A stretch of 64,000 bases of DNA from Clostridium sp. C105KSO13 (GCF_001517425.1 NZ_FBWL01000165.1:53266-117265), one strand, 5' to 3'; positions 33,430 through 43,654 are shown, numbered from the stretch's first letter. The notes: generated by a model from the sequence alone, not told the origin. Program-made: numbers and translations.

Positions 33430-35234
33430 AGCCTGCCCTCTCCTTTCTTCTCCGCCTCTTCTACTGAAATTAGCGGCAGCCTGGCACGTACAAGAGTGCC
33501 TTCATCCGGCTCACTTTCCACCTCAAGTCCATACGCTTTTCCAAAATAAAGCTGAATTCGTTCCTCCACATTATGAAAACCAATGCCCGATCCCCGTGTA
33601 CGGCTCTGTTTCTGACTTCCGTTTACGAGTACTTCAATCTGGTCCTCTGTCATGCCCGGGCCGTTGTCTTCCACCTCAATCACCAAATCGTCATCTCTTT
33701 GATATGCACGGATAGAAATTTCTCCGTCCCCGTCCATAAAATCCATGCCATGATAAATCGAATTTTCAACCAGTGGCTGTACACTTAGCTTAATGACCCC
33801 ACATTGCAGCACGGATTTCTCTGTCTCTATATTATAAATAAACTTATTCTTGTACCTTACCTTCTGAATAATCAAATAATTTTCTACGTGCTGCAGTTCC
33901 TGTTCTACTGTAATAATATTTTTACCTTTGCTCAGGCTGATTCTAAATAATCTGGCAAGGGCAGTGACCATTTTGATAGCCCCGTCATAACGTTCATTTT
34001 CAATCATCCATACAATAGAATCAAGAGTATTATACAAGAAATGTGGATTAATCTGGGATTGCAGGGCATCCATCTCGCTTTTTCTTTTGCTCTCCTGCTC
34101 TACAACGATGTCATCCATAAGCCGGCGCATATTGTCCGCCATCGACTGCAGCGTTTTTGCAAGATGACGGATCTCATAGGTTCCACTTTGTGGAATCCTG
34201 GCATCCAGATTATTACGTTCCAGTTCTCTCACAGACTTTTCCAGCTGTTTAATCGGGTTCGCAACTCTGGCCGATACAAACATATTTACTGTGATCAGTG
34301 TCAATATGGCAAAAATTGCAACAAGCCACATAAACTGGCTATTCTGTGTGTATGCAGAGGTAATGTCCGAAGTGGGAGATACCCCGATCAACTTCCAGCC
34401 TGTATAACCCACAGTTTTTACAGTAATCTGGAGCTCCTGGCCTTCAAAAATTTCCATATGACTGCCTTCTGAATAGGCTGCCGCCTTCTTATGATTTTCA
34501 TGGAATACTCCCGCATATATCAACTGCTGGTTTGGGTGATAGATCAGTTCTCCGCTGGGATCCACGATGTATACATATCCCGACTCTCCCAAATCCACAT
34601 TTTTGCATATCTGTTCAATTCCCGTAAAATTCATATCAACAAGCACGACACCGTGGACAATTGTTCCGTCTCTGGTCATTTCCACCGATCGGCTTAAGGA
34701 TACTACCCAGTGATAAATACTATCTGAATTTACAAACAGATTCTCCACATGAGGAGTGGAAAAATGCAGGTTTTCAATCTTTTCATTTGCCCGGATAAAC
34801 CACTCTTCCTCCGTTGTCTCCACACTGGGTTTGAGACGGCTTAAGGGCTGAGCCGCAATAATTTCTCCATCATCGCTGAAAATAGAAATACTCACCAGCG
34901 AGGAGGCATTTGCGTCATATAAAAGTTTCATCTGTTCTGTAACTTTTGAAACCCCATCTTTTTCAAAATCCGTATTCTTAATAATGCTGTAATACATGGC
35001 ATTTGAAATGTTCATCATATTATGCAGATAATTGTCCAGATTTTGGTTCATCTGGTTCAGCACATTTTTGTTATTATTGATTGCCATTTTCTCCGCAGAA
35101 TTTATGAAGCGCCCAGAATAGCCCATGGCCACCACGAGCAGGACGACAACAGACACCGCAGTAAATGTAAGCGACAGCATAAACTGCAGACTTCTTCTCT
35201 GCAGTGATTTCCTGATTTTCTTCCAGAGCCTCAT
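33426..35234 (-). CDS. Sensor histidine kinase (YesM/LytS type)
   Basis: A 602-residue membrane kinase: membrane segments near residues 19-40 and 303-322, an extracellular dCache-type sensor between them, a HAMP domain (NPIKQLEKSVRELE), His398 in QINPHFLYNT, N-box QPLVENSIYHG, and ATP-binding DNGPGM and GSGIGFHNVEER. Unlike the kinase at 8496-10523 it ends normally after the ATPase domain. It pairs with the AraC-type regulator encoded 19 bp upstream and with the binding protein that overlaps its stop. Confidence 0.93.
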   Translation of the reverse strand: MRLWKKIRKSLQRRSLQFMLSLTFTAVSVVVLLVVAMGYSGRFINSAEKMAINNNKNVLNQMNQNLDNYLHNMMNISNAMYYSIIKNTDFEKDGVSKVTEQMKLLYDANASSLVSISIFSDDGEIIAAQPLSRLKPSVETTEEEWFIRANEKIENLHFSTPHVENLFVNSDSIYHWVVSLSRSVEMTRDGTIVHGVVLVDMNFTGIEQICKNVDLGESGYVYIVDPSGELIYHPNQQLIYAGVFHENHKKAAAYSEGSHMEIFEGQELQITVKTVGYTGWKLIGVSPTSDITSAYTQNSQFMWLVAIFAILTLITVNMFVSARVANPIKQLEKSVRELERNNLDARIPQSGTYEIRHLAKTLQSMADNMRRLMDDIVVEQESKRKSEMDALQSQINPHFLYNTLDSIVWMIENERYDGAIKMVTALARLFRISLSKGKNIITVEQELQHVENYLIIQKVRYKNKFIYNIETEKSVLQCGVIKLSVQPLVENSIYHGMDFMDGDGEISIRAYQRDDDLVIEVEDNGPGMTEDQIEVLVNGSQKQSRTRGSGIGFHNVEERIQLYFGKAYGLEVESEPDEGTLVRARLPLISVEEAEKKGEGRL

Positions 35235-35253
35235 GTTCCTCTCTCACCTTCCG

Positions 35254-36882
35254 TTACTGTTTCCTGTATCTGGACGGCGCCACGCCATATTTCTTTTTAA
35301 ACACATAGCTAAAATAGTTGGGCTCGGCATATCCCACCTTTGCAGCAATTATATATGTTTTATCAGCCGTTGTATCCAGCAGATGAACCGCCTCATTCAA
35401 CCGGACCTCCGTGAGATAAGAAACAAAGCTCTTTCCCGTCTGTTTCTTAAAAACAGTAGAGAAATATGCCGGACTTACATGAAGTTCCTCACATAAACGC
35501 TCTACAGACAGCGCGGTATTCTGAAAGTTATCTTCCACATACTCTTTTGCCCTTGATATCAGTGTCTCGCCTGCGTTAGCCTGTTCTTTTTGTATCATAT
35601 GACCCAGTTTTATGCATCCTTGCATAAACCACTTTTTAATCTGTCCCAGGGAGTGCAGCCCGAACAGCCTGGAAATATAGTTAGTCTCCCCGCCGAACAC
35701 TTCTTTTAAATCCAGGTGATATATGTCTGCAAGACGCATCACGAGTGTAAAAAGCTCAAAAACATGTGTCTGATAGCGGTGATAGGGTAGCCTGGATTGT
35801 TCCAGCTTATGAAAGAAACTTTCAGTCTGCTGCCGTATCTTCTCTTCATCCCCCGATTTTACCGCTCTGAAAAAAGCCCGTTCCTCCACTTCACTGAACT
35901 GCAGCCTTCCAGCTATATCCTCCGGCTCTACATCCTTGATGTAAACACTTTCCCCGCCTTTTGGACGCCCCCGCAGCATGCTGTACTCCACAGCATTCTC
36001 AGCCTCCCGGTAGGAATAGCTTATTTCCTCCAGACTCTGTACTGGGCTGCCAATGCCTGCGGCAACCTCCATTCCTGTCACGGACCTGCTCTCCCGGCAT
36101 ATCTCATTGATTTCATTCATTAAAATAGATATCTGGCTTTCTCCGGTCAACTGCACAATTCCGGCTATATAATCCTGATGCAGAAGATAATCTACTTTGT
36201 GAAACCTGTCCAGCACTGACTCTGTTATCTGGCGTATGGCAAGAGGGACCAGTTCCTCCCGTCCTGAAAATAAAGAGGCCTGTTCTTTTACTTCAACAAT
36301 AGGCTCTCTGTCTGCTGCTATTAAGACTACCGCCCGCAGTCTTCTTTCCGAATCAATCTGATACTGTTTTGCCTTTTGGAAAATCTGCTGCCTGGGTATC
36401 GTTCTCTCCAGAATTCCGGCCAGAAACTGCTCCCGCATAATCGGATAACTTTCTTTATAGCTTTCCCGCAGCAAATCAATATTCCTGCGTTCTTCCAGCT
36501 CCTTATCCATTTTCTTTTTTAATTTTACAAGGGACTGTGTCAACTGCGCGGATGAAATCGGCTTCAGCAGATACTCTTCCACGTTCAGCCGTATTGCCTT
36601 CTGCGCGTATTCAAAATCATCAAACCCTGAAAACACAATGATTTTCACCGTGGGAAGCATCTCCACAGCTTTTTCTATAAACTCAAGCCCGTCCATAAAA
36701 GGCATCTTTATATCTGTCATGATAACGTCGGGCTTGGTCTGTTCCAGCATCTCCAGTGCCTCCACGCCATTCTCGGCGGAAGCCGCCACAGCAAAACCTA
36801 AGACGCCCCAATCCAGCCTTTGTATCATACCATCTCGGATTTCAGCCTCGTCATCCGCTATCAAAACCTTATAAATCCCCAT
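35254..36882 (-). CDS. AraC-type response regulator (YesN family)
   Basis: A 542-residue regulator with a receiver domain (LIADDEAEIRDG, Asp57 in MTDIKMPFMDG, Lys in EYLLKPISSAQL), a central linker with coiled-coil-like charged stretches, and two AraC helix-turn-helices at the C-terminus (LSVERLCEELHVSPAYFS; AAKVGYAEPNYFSYVFKKKYG; APSRYRKQ). It starts 77 bp after mglC on the same strand, the gap holding a hairpin, so it may be partly co-transcribed with mglBAC. Probable target: the mgl promoter. Confidence 0.92.
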   Translation of the reverse strand: MGIYKVLIADDEAEIRDGMIQRLDWGVLGFAVAASAENGVEALEMLEQTKPDVIMTDIKMPFMDGLEFIEKAVEMLPTVKIIVFSGFDDFEYAQKAIRLNVEEYLLKPISSAQLTQSLVKLKKKMDKELEERRNIDLLRESYKESYPIMREQFLAGILERTIPRQQIFQKAKQYQIDSERRLRAVVLIAADREPIVEVKEQASLFSGREELVPLAIRQITESVLDRFHKVDYLLHQDYIAGIVQLTGESQISILMNEINEICRESRSVTGMEVAAGIGSPVQSLEEISYSYREAENAVEYSMLRGRPKGGESVYIKDVEPEDIAGRLQFSEVEERAFFRAVKSGDEEKIRQQTESFFHKLEQSRLPYHRYQTHVFELFTLVMRLADIYHLDLKEVFGGETNYISRLFGLHSLGQIKKWFMQGCIKLGHMIQKEQANAGETLISRAKEYVEDNFQNTALSVERLCEELHVSPAYFSTVFKKQTGKSFVSYLTEVRLNEAVHLLDTTADKTYIIAAKVGYAEPNYFSYVFKKKYGVAPSRYRKQ

Positions 36883-36913
36883 AAGAACCTCCGTCTAAAC
36901 GTCGAACAGAAAG

Positions 36914-36949
36914 ATGCTATAATAGATCTATCACAATCTATTATAGCAT
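36914..36949 (-). promoter_or_regulatory. Hairpin between mglC and response regulator gene
   Basis: A 14-bp perfect stem ATGCTATAATAGAT / ATCTATTATAGCAT with an 8-nt loop. Each arm contains TATAAT, so it can work as a processing hairpin, a weak terminator or a promoter -10. Confidence 0.5.
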
Positions 36950-36959
36950 TTATTGTAAA

Positions 36960-38195
36960 CTATTTCTTCCTGTATTTTGACAAGTCAATGGCAACCGCCA
37001 CTGCAATAATAATGCCTTTAATTACCTGCTGCCACATTGGGCTGACTGCTATGAACTGAAGACCATACTGAATGACAGTGAATATAAGTACACCACTGAC
37101 AATACCTCCGACTTTTCCGATTCCTCCGTTTAAGGAAACGCCTCCCACAACGCAGGCTGCAATGGCATCCAGTTCATAACCGTTGCCATAATTGTTCGTT
37201 GCCCCGGCAGTTCTCGCTGCTTCAAGTACACCAGCAATTCCGTACAGCACAGATGCAAGAATAAAGATTCCCATAATTGTTTTAAATACATTCACACCGG
37301 ATACAACTGCTGCCTCTCTATTGCCGCCGATGGCATATACATTTTTTCCGAATACGGTTTTATTAAGAATAAACCATATCAGTAACACAAAGAAAATCGC
37401 AATCGGTACAAGAATAGAAATTCCCGGAAATACACCTTCTATCGTAAGGATTCTTTTCTGACCCAGTGCAACAAAATCCGGACGTACACCGCCGATAGGC
37501 TGAGATTTATTTGGCTCCATATCAAAATACAGTGAAGTAACGCCATAAACCATAACCTGTACAGCCAGCGTTGCGATAAACGGGTGCATCTCATATTGCG
37601 CTACAAGAAAACCATTGAGCAGGCCAAAGACGGCACAGGCCAATACGGCAAGTACAATGGGAACAATCAACGGCATGCGTGGAAGATCCGGGAAAAACCT
37701 ATTGGCATAGTCGGGCGTCTGCAGCATAGAGGTGGAGATAACCGCTGCCAGTCCTACCATACGCCCTGCCGAAAGATCTGTACCTGCAATCAGCAGGGTA
37801 AAACTGATTCCAAGAGCTACGATCATTTTCGTGGATGACTGTGTCAGAATATCCAGCATAACCTGAAGTTTCATAAAGCGCGGCTCCATAATCATGATAA
37901 CCACCACCATAACCAGTAGCGCCAGCATAATCGCATTATTTGTCAAAAACTGTTTTCCTGTTACAGTCGAAATTTCCACCGGAACACCCTGGTGGTGCTG
38001 CCTGCCCTTAAGCTGACGAAGGCCATAAATCCCAAAGGCCGCTCCTACCAGTGCAACATAAAGTCCCATGTCATAAAAAACCGCAGGATCCAGAAAATAG
38101 TAAAAAATCCATCCCAGCACAAATATTGCAGCTCCGGCTATCGCAAAAAACATGCCATACTTTTTGCGGGCAATTATTCTCCCTTTTTTTTGCAT
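36960..38195 (-). CDS. mglC: Galactose/methylgalactoside ABC transporter permease
   Basis: A permease of about 411 residues. Several N-terminal hydrophobic segments precede the BPD_transp_2 core (LLIAGTDLSAGRMVGL, GGNREAAVVSGVN, ELDAIAACVVGGVSLNGGIGKVGG). It is longer than typical MglC (about 335) by an N-terminal extension of two to three membrane helices. It presumably acts as a homodimer, as there is only one permease gene. The start is the ATG at 38195 with GAGG 8 bp before; an ATG at 38219 has no spacing for a ribosome binding site. Confidence 0.9.
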   Translation of the reverse strand: MQKKGRIIARKKYGMFFAIAGAAIFVLGWIFYYFLDPAVFYDMGLYVALVGAAFGIYGLRQLKGRQHHQGVPVEISTVTGKQFLTNNAIMLALLVMVVVIMIMEPRFMKLQVMLDILTQSSTKMIVALGISFTLLIAGTDLSAGRMVGLAAVISTSMLQTPDYANRFFPDLPRMPLIVPIVLAVLACAVFGLLNGFLVAQYEMHPFIATLAVQVMVYGVTSLYFDMEPNKSQPIGGVRPDFVALGQKRILTIEGVFPGISILVPIAIFFVLLIWFILNKTVFGKNVYAIGGNREAAVVSGVNVFKTIMGIFILASVLYGIAGVLEAARTAGATNNYGNGYELDAIAACVVGGVSLNGGIGKVGGIVSGVLIFTVIQYGLQFIAVSPMWQQVIKGIIIAVAVAIDLSKYRKK

Positions 38196-38225
38196 ATGTA
38201 TTACCTCACTTTCACTCATTTCCTA

Positions 38226-39722
38226 TTACATAAACTTTGTGGCATAGTTCATCACTTTTACGGAATCTGCGTCTTCGCCTTTTAAAAATCCTGTGACACG
38301 TCCTTCGCACATTACCATAATCCTGTCTGACATTCCGAGAAGTTCAGGCATTTCAGAGGAAATCATAATAATGGATTTGCCCTGTGCTGCCAGTCTGTGC
38401 ATAATTGTGTATATTTCATATTTAGCACCTACATCAATTCCCCGGGTTGGCTCATCCAATATTAATATATCCGGATCCGTAAGAAGCCATCTTGCAAGGA
38501 GTACCTTCTGCTGATTTCCTCCTGAAAGGTTCTCCATCAATTCTTCCAGATTTGGTGTTCTGGTTCTTAGCTCTTTGTTAGATTTGCCTGCCGCCTCTGC
38601 TCTCTTTCTGTTGTTCAGCACACCGTTTTTGGCATATTTTTTCTGACTTGCAATTACCGTATTATCGAGAACGGAAAGAATGCCAAAGATGCCGGTTGCC
38701 CGCCGCTCTTCCGTGAGCAGCGCAATGTTCTCTCCTATAGCGTCACGAGGGGACTTTATCTGAAATGGCCTGCCATCTTTAATAATTGTCCCTGACACAA
38801 TCTCCCGCAGTCCAAAGATTGCCTCTACCACTTCCGTCCTCTGAGCTCCCACCAGTCCGCCGATTCCCAGTATTTCACCTTTTCTCAGCTCAAAACTAAC
38901 ATTCTTGAAAGACTTCTCCATTGGAGATGTAAGCCCTTCCACTTTCAATACAACTTCATCCGACGGAACATATTCTTTGGGCGGGAACCGGTTTGTCATA
39001 TCACGTCCCACCATCCTGCTGATGATCAGATCAGTTGTAAGATCCTTTGAATCCCAGGTCCCTACATACTGTCCATCCCGCATAATTGTAACCTCGTCCG
39101 CTATCTTCAGAATTTCTTCCATTTTGTGTGATATGTAGATAATCGCGCACCCTTTTGCCTGAAGCTGCTTTATAATCTTGAACAGATGCTGCGTTTCATT
39201 CTCAGTCAAAGATGAGGTTGGCTCATCCATAATAATAATCTTAGAATTATAGCTGACCGCCCTTGCAATCTCCACAAGCTGGAGATTGGACGCAGACAGC
39301 TTACCAGCTAGTACTTCCGGATCTATATCCAGGTCTACTTCCTGAAACAGTTCCTTTGTTTTCTGTATCATTGCCTTTTTGTCAACTGCCACCCCTTTCA
39401 TAGGAAACCTGCCCAGCCAGATGTTTTCCATGACTGGCCTGAACCGAATGGGATGGAGTTCCTGATGAATCATGGAAACACCAAGGTCAAGCGCCTGCTT
39501 TGAATTCATTATTTTTTCTTCTTTTCCACTCAGAATAATCTCTCCGCCGTCTTCATGATAGATGCCGAACAGACACTTCATTAAAGTAGACTTCCCTGCC
39601 CCGTTTTCACCCATCAGCGCATGAACAGTACCAGCCCTGACTTTCAGGCTGACATCATCGAGTGCTTTTACACCTGGAAAAACTTTGGTTATATGGTTCA
39701 TTTCCAGTATATATTCGCCCAT
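38226..39722 (-). CDS. mglA: Galactose/methylgalactoside ABC transporter ATPase
   Basis: A 498-residue tandem ATPase: Walker A GENGAGKST, signature LSASNLQ, IIIMDEPTSSLT in domain one; GLVGAQRTE, LSGGNQQK and LILDEPTRGID in domain two. The MHQELHPIRFRPV stretch is typical of MglA. It lies between mglB and mglC with a hairpin before it, giving the usual B-A-C order. Confidence 0.93.
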   Translation of the reverse strand: MGEYILEMNHITKVFPGVKALDDVSLKVRAGTVHALMGENGAGKSTLMKCLFGIYHEDGGEIILSGKEEKIMNSKQALDLGVSMIHQELHPIRFRPVMENIWLGRFPMKGVAVDKKAMIQKTKELFQEVDLDIDPEVLAGKLSASNLQLVEIARAVSYNSKIIIMDEPTSSLTENETQHLFKIIKQLQAKGCAIIYISHKMEEILKIADEVTIMRDGQYVGTWDSKDLTTDLIISRMVGRDMTNRFPPKEYVPSDEVVLKVEGLTSPMEKSFKNVSFELRKGEILGIGGLVGAQRTEVVEAIFGLREIVSGTIIKDGRPFQIKSPRDAIGENIALLTEERRATGIFGILSVLDNTVIASQKKYAKNGVLNNRKRAEAAGKSNKELRTRTPNLEELMENLSGGNQQKVLLARWLLTDPDILILDEPTRGIDVGAKYEIYTIMHRLAAQGKSIIMISSEMPELLGMSDRIMVMCEGRVTGFLKGEDADSVKVMNYATKFM

Positions 39723-39742
39723 ATCATCGCTCCTCCTTCACA

Positions 39743-39771
39743 GCCGGAGGCAATATATTTCTGCCTCCGGC
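39743..39771 (-). promoter_or_regulatory. Intercistronic hairpin between mglB and mglA
   Basis: A 10-bp GC-rich stem GCCGGAGGCA / TGCCTCCGGC with a 9-nt loop. It has no T-tract on the minus strand, so it likely protects the mglB message and lowers read-through into mglA. Confidence 0.6.
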
Positions 39772-39791
39772 CTGCTTTTTGTTACGGCTGT

Positions 39792-40877
39792 TTATTTCAT
39801 ATAATCCTGATAGTTCTCGTCTGTCACCTTTACATAGTCAATCCAGATATATTTGCCGTCTGTTACAGGATAACCAACATTTTCTTCATTGATTTCTTTT
39901 CCTGCCACTGCAGCAGCCGCTACATTGATTGTTGCTTTCCCCTGGTTCTCTGCGTCATTTAGAACTGTTCCCAGCAGAGAACCTTCTTTCATGGCTTCCA
40001 GAGCCGGTGCCGTAGCGTCCACTCCTACTACGGGAATATATTTTGTAAGATCGTCTTTGTTTGTATTGTATCCTTCTGTTTTCAGTGCCTCAATTGCACC
40101 CAGGGCCATATCATCATTATTGCAAAGTACTGCCTCAATTTTGTCCAGTCCCTGTGACGTAATAAATGCTTTCATCAGATCTGTTGCCTTTGCCTTATCC
40201 CACATTGCCGTATCTGCTGCCAGCTTTTCTGTCTTGAATCCGGCTTCTTCCAGTGCTTTGACAGAGTATTCTGTACGAAGTGTTGCGTCTTGATGTCCGG
40301 GTTCTCCCTGGATCATGATATACTGAATCACGCCGTCTCCATTCTTGTCAGCTTCCGGGTGTTCTGTAAAGAAGTCCGAAATAATCTCTCCAGAAAGAGT
40401 TCCTGACTGCTCTGCCTTTGCACCTACATACCAAACCTTATCGTAACTCTGCATATCATTTTCTTCCGGCTCACGGTTAAGAAATACAATCGGCAGTTTC
40501 GCTGCTTTCGCTTTTTCAATAATAGGCCCTGCCGCCGTACGATCTACAGGATTAATTGCCAGGGCATTTACTCCCTTTGTGATAAATGTATCCACCTGCT
40601 CATTCTGAGTGGCCTGTTTGTTCTGGGAATCCACCAACTCCAGGTCAGCCCCCTCTGACTTTGCCTGATTCGTCATAGCTGTGCGCACACCGGTCATAAA
40701 AGTATCATCAAACTTATAGATCGCAGAACCAATCATGACGCTCTCTTTCGATGAACCCTTGCCCTCATCTTTTGCGTCCGAACTGCCGCCGCCTCTTCTA
40801 CATCCGGTTGCCATTCCAACTGTCATAATCGCCGCCAGACTAAGTGCCAATACTCTTGCTGCTTTTTTTCTTTTCAT
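39792..40877 (-). CDS. mglB: Galactose/glucose-binding lipoprotein
   Basis: A 361-residue lipoprotein: signal peptide with lipobox ATGC near residue 26, then a Gly/Ser linker. The MglB fold carries the calcium-binding loop DKNGDGVIQY, IVFLNREPEEND and CNNDDMALGAIEAL, motifs that bind galactose/glucose in E. coli MglB. It delivers sugar to MglC. The ATG at 40877 has AGGAGG 8 bp upstream. It is the first gene of mglBAC; its upstream 180 bp are AT-rich with no clear consensus promoter, as expected for an activator-dependent one. Confidence 0.92.
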   Translation of the reverse strand: MKRKKAARVLALSLAAIMTVGMATGCRRGGGSSDAKDEGKGSSKESVMIGSAIYKFDDTFMTGVRTAMTNQAKSEGADLELVDSQNKQATQNEQVDTFITKGVNALAINPVDRTAAGPIIEKAKAAKLPIVFLNREPEENDMQSYDKVWYVGAKAEQSGTLSGEIISDFFTEHPEADKNGDGVIQYIMIQGEPGHQDATLRTEYSVKALEEAGFKTEKLAADTAMWDKAKATDLMKAFITSQGLDKIEAVLCNNDDMALGAIEALKTEGYNTNKDDLTKYIPVVGVDATAPALEAMKEGSLLGTVLNDAENQGKATINVAAAAVAGKEINEENVGYPVTDGKYIWIDYVKVTDENYQDYMK

Positions 40878-41062
40878 TCTACCATCCTCCTGATTCTTTT
40901 CTTGTTTCGTAAGCATTCATTTGCTTATCTTGCATTTAGTGTAGGAAAAATCTTTTACAAAGTACATACAAAATTCTTCTATATTGCTTTGATTTTCTTG
41001 GCTAGTTGTACAATTTCTATATATTTGCCTTTATCTTTTTGTGCATATTTCTTATATCCCAA

Positions 41063-41098
41063 AGAGACCGGGAAATTTATATAAATTTCCCGGTCTCT
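41063..41098. terminator. 36-bp perfect palindrome after phosphoglucomutase gene
   Basis: AGAGACCGGGAAATTTAT and its exact reverse complement meet without a loop. It lies 23 bp after the phosphoglucomutase stop and upstream of mglB; TTT follows on the minus strand. The most likely role is a terminator that insulates the mgl promoter region. Confidence 0.65.
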
Positions 41099-41121
41099 CA
41101 AAAGCTGTTATTAATTTCACC

Positions 41122-42816
41122 TCACTGCACTTGATTCAGTTGTTTTAAGACATCCTCTTTAACTCTCTTAATTACTGCCAATGCCGTACTTTCGTTTTCG
41201 CCCTTTGTATAAAAGTACAATTTAACTTTTGGTTCTGTTCCAGACGGGCGCACCGAAAACCATGTTTCATTTTCCAACACGAACTTCAAAACATTGGATT
41301 TACTTATATCTTTATACCCATTTTGGTAATCTATCACTTCTTCTACTTTCATGCCCCCAAATTTAGTGGAACGATTTGCGCGGAATGCTTCCATCATGCG
41401 TCCGATACGCTTTGCACCTGCAGTTCCTTCCAATACAACAGAAATCTGTTCTTCTTTATAATAGCCATACTTTTCATATAACTCATGAAGCACCTGAATA
41501 AGGGTTTTCCCCTGTTTTTTGTAAAATGCCGCCGCCTCGCATACAAACATGGCCGCACTGATACCATCCTTGTCTCTGACCTCTTTGCTGACTGCATAAC
41601 CTATGCTTTCTTCATAGCCAAAGACATACTGATATCCTTTTTCTTCAATCTCCGGTATCTTTCCGCAGATATTTTTAAATCCGGTTAATGTTTCAAACAT
41701 CTGGATGCCATAGGCCTTACCTATGGCCGTTCCCATATCCCCGGTTACAATCGATTTAATTATAGCTCCTTTTTGGGGCAGTTTACCCGCAGCTTCCAGC
41801 CCCTCCAGCAAATAGTGGATTAAAATTACCCCAGTCTGATTCCCGTTCAAGGCAACATAATTTCCTTCTTCATCCCGCACTTCAACCGCCATTCTGTCTG
41901 CATCAGGATCTGTGGCGATGAGTACCTCCGCTCCCACGTTTGCACCTAGTTTCTCCGACAAGGCAAAGGCTTTTGGATCCTCGGGATTTGGATATCCCAC
42001 AGTTGTAAAGTCCGGATCCGGGAATTCCTGTTCGGGTACAACATGAATACCCGTAAAACCCCTCTCAGATAAAATTGTTTTTACCGGTATACTACCCGCG
42101 CCATTTAAAGGAGTGTAGACAATGGATACACCCTTTTCCAGTTCGTCCCCGTCCCGGATTGAAAGAGACTTCACCAGGTTCATGTAATCCCGGTCCGTTT
42201 TTTCAGGGAGGACCGTGATAATTCCGACCTGCACCGCTTTGTCAAAGTCTACACGTGCAGCACCCCCGAACATATGGACCTGCTGTATTTTCTCGTACAT
42301 CCCGTCTGCAATATCCTCCAGAACCTGTGCCCCACTCTCCCAATAGACCTTGTACCCATTATATTGCTTTGGATTGTGGCTTGCAGTAATATTAATCCCG
42401 GCCGCAGCCTTCAACTGACAGATTGTATACGACAATTCTGGAGTAGGCCGCAGCGATTCAAAAATAAATACATGAATACTGTTCGCCGCCAATATTTCTG
42501 ATGCCAGTGTGGCAAACTCCCTGGAGAAATGACGGCAGTCATAAGCTATAACAACTCCTCTCTGCCTGTACTCCTCCCCTTTTTCAGAAATAAAATCCGC
42601 TATTCCCTGAGTTGCCTTTCCAACTGTAAACTCATTCATTCTGTTCGTCCCGGCACCCAGCTTTCCTCTTAATCCAGCTGTCCCAAACTCCAACTCTTTG
42701 CAGAAACGCTCCTCTATCTCTTTTGTATTTCCCTTTATCTCTTCCAATTCACGGCGCAGCTCTTTGTGCCCCTCAAGCTTATCCAGCCATTGTAAATAAA
42801 CCTTATCTGCTTCCAT
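41122..42816 (-). CDS. Phosphoglucomutase / phosphomannomutase
   Basis: A 564-residue alpha-D-phosphohexomutase interconverting glucose-1-P and glucose-6-P. Motifs in order: GTAGLRGKLGAGTNRMN, the phosphoserine loop TASHNPKQYNGYK, the Mg-binding ATDPDADRMA, sugar-binding GYEESIGY, and phosphate-binding RPSGTEPKVKLY. The family in Firmicutes is PgcA-like (about 575 residues). Its position beside the galactose importer fits a final step of galactose catabolism, though no galK/galT is in the window. Confidence 0.94.
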   Translation of the reverse strand: MEADKVYLQWLDKLEGHKELRRELEEIKGNTKEIEERFCKELEFGTAGLRGKLGAGTNRMNEFTVGKATQGIADFISEKGEEYRQRGVVIAYDCRHFSREFATLASEILAANSIHVFIFESLRPTPELSYTICQLKAAAGINITASHNPKQYNGYKVYWESGAQVLEDIADGMYEKIQQVHMFGGAARVDFDKAVQVGIITVLPEKTDRDYMNLVKSLSIRDGDELEKGVSIVYTPLNGAGSIPVKTILSERGFTGIHVVPEQEFPDPDFTTVGYPNPEDPKAFALSEKLGANVGAEVLIATDPDADRMAVEVRDEEGNYVALNGNQTGVILIHYLLEGLEAAGKLPQKGAIIKSIVTGDMGTAIGKAYGIQMFETLTGFKNICGKIPEIEEKGYQYVFGYEESIGYAVSKEVRDKDGISAAMFVCEAAAFYKKQGKTLIQVLHELYEKYGYYKEEQISVVLEGTAGAKRIGRMMEAFRANRSTKFGGMKVEEVIDYQNGYKDISKSNVLKFVLENETWFSVRPSGTEPKVKLYFYTKGENESTALAVIKRVKEDVLKQLNQVQ

Positions 42817-42859
42817 ACAAAAATACTCCTATTCCATTTTTGTTCTTACTTACACATGC

Positions 42860-43654
42860 TTATTTGCGTATAATATTTCCTTCAAGCCTTGGTGCCGTCC
42901 GTCTGTACGTAACTGCAGGGTACCCAATCAGCATACAGCCTGCTATGGCCTTTTCTCCTACCTCCAGCCAATTTCTTAATGCAGGACTTTCGCTGATTAC
43001 CCGCATCATATACCCGCTGAATAGAACCCCCAGACCTTCCGATACCGCCATATTCTCCATGTTCGCCGCCGCAAGTCCACCGTCCATGGAGTGATTATCC
43101 GTTGCAATGACCAGAAATGCAGGCGTGTTATAAAGGAGATTATCCTCACAGGGATTTTCCCTTCGTCTCTCGTAAAAATGTCTGAAAATTTTTGCATATA
43201 TAGGAGTACTTTTCTTAAATATATCAATCAGCTTCGGAAGTATCTCCCATACCAGGTTCCTGAACTCCTCCATATTATCCTGAACAAAAACAAAGGTAGT
43301 TGCCTGCCCATTTTTGGCAGTTGCCGTGTAACGTCCCGCCTGCAATATATTTCTTACTTTTTCCTCTTCTATTTTATCAGGCTTAAAATTGCGGATGCTT
43401 CTCCTAAACTTTATGGCATGCAGCATATTTTCCGGGTTTATGCAAAAGGTCCCCGGGTCATACTCCTCGACGTCCTGCATATCGTATCCGGAGATGGAGA
43501 CCGCCTGAACCGGACAGACGGCCACACAATGTCCGCATTCCATGCACGGTGCCGTGTAAGCGGCTTTCCCAGCAGTCATACAAATGGATTTAGACGGACA
43601 ATCCGCTGCACAATCACCACAGCCGATACATAATTCTTCATCTATTAATACCAT
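42860..43654 (-). CDS. Ferredoxin-nitroreductase fusion
   Basis: A 264-residue protein with two N-terminal [4Fe-4S] motifs (CIGCGDCAADCP and CMECGHCVAVCP) followed from about residue 75 by an FMN nitroreductase domain (FRRSIRNFKPDKI, AGRYTATAKNGQ, NTPAFLVIA, EGLGVLFSGY). The built-in ferredoxin suggests flavin reduction from ferredoxin-type donors rather than NAD(P)H. Substrate unknown. It has its own ribosome binding site and sits alone between the mutase gene and a non-coding stretch. Confidence 0.92.
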   Translation of the reverse strand: MVLIDEELCIGCGDCAADCPSKSICMTAGKAAYTAPCMECGHCVAVCPVQAVSISGYDMQDVEEYDPGTFCINPENMLHAIKFRRSIRNFKPDKIEEEKVRNILQAGRYTATAKNGQATTFVFVQDNMEEFRNLVWEILPKLIDIFKKSTPIYAKIFRHFYERRRENPCEDNLLYNTPAFLVIATDNHSMDGGLAAANMENMAVSEGLGVLFSGYMMRVISESPALRNWLEVGEKAIAGCMLIGYPAVTYRRTAPRLEGNIIRK

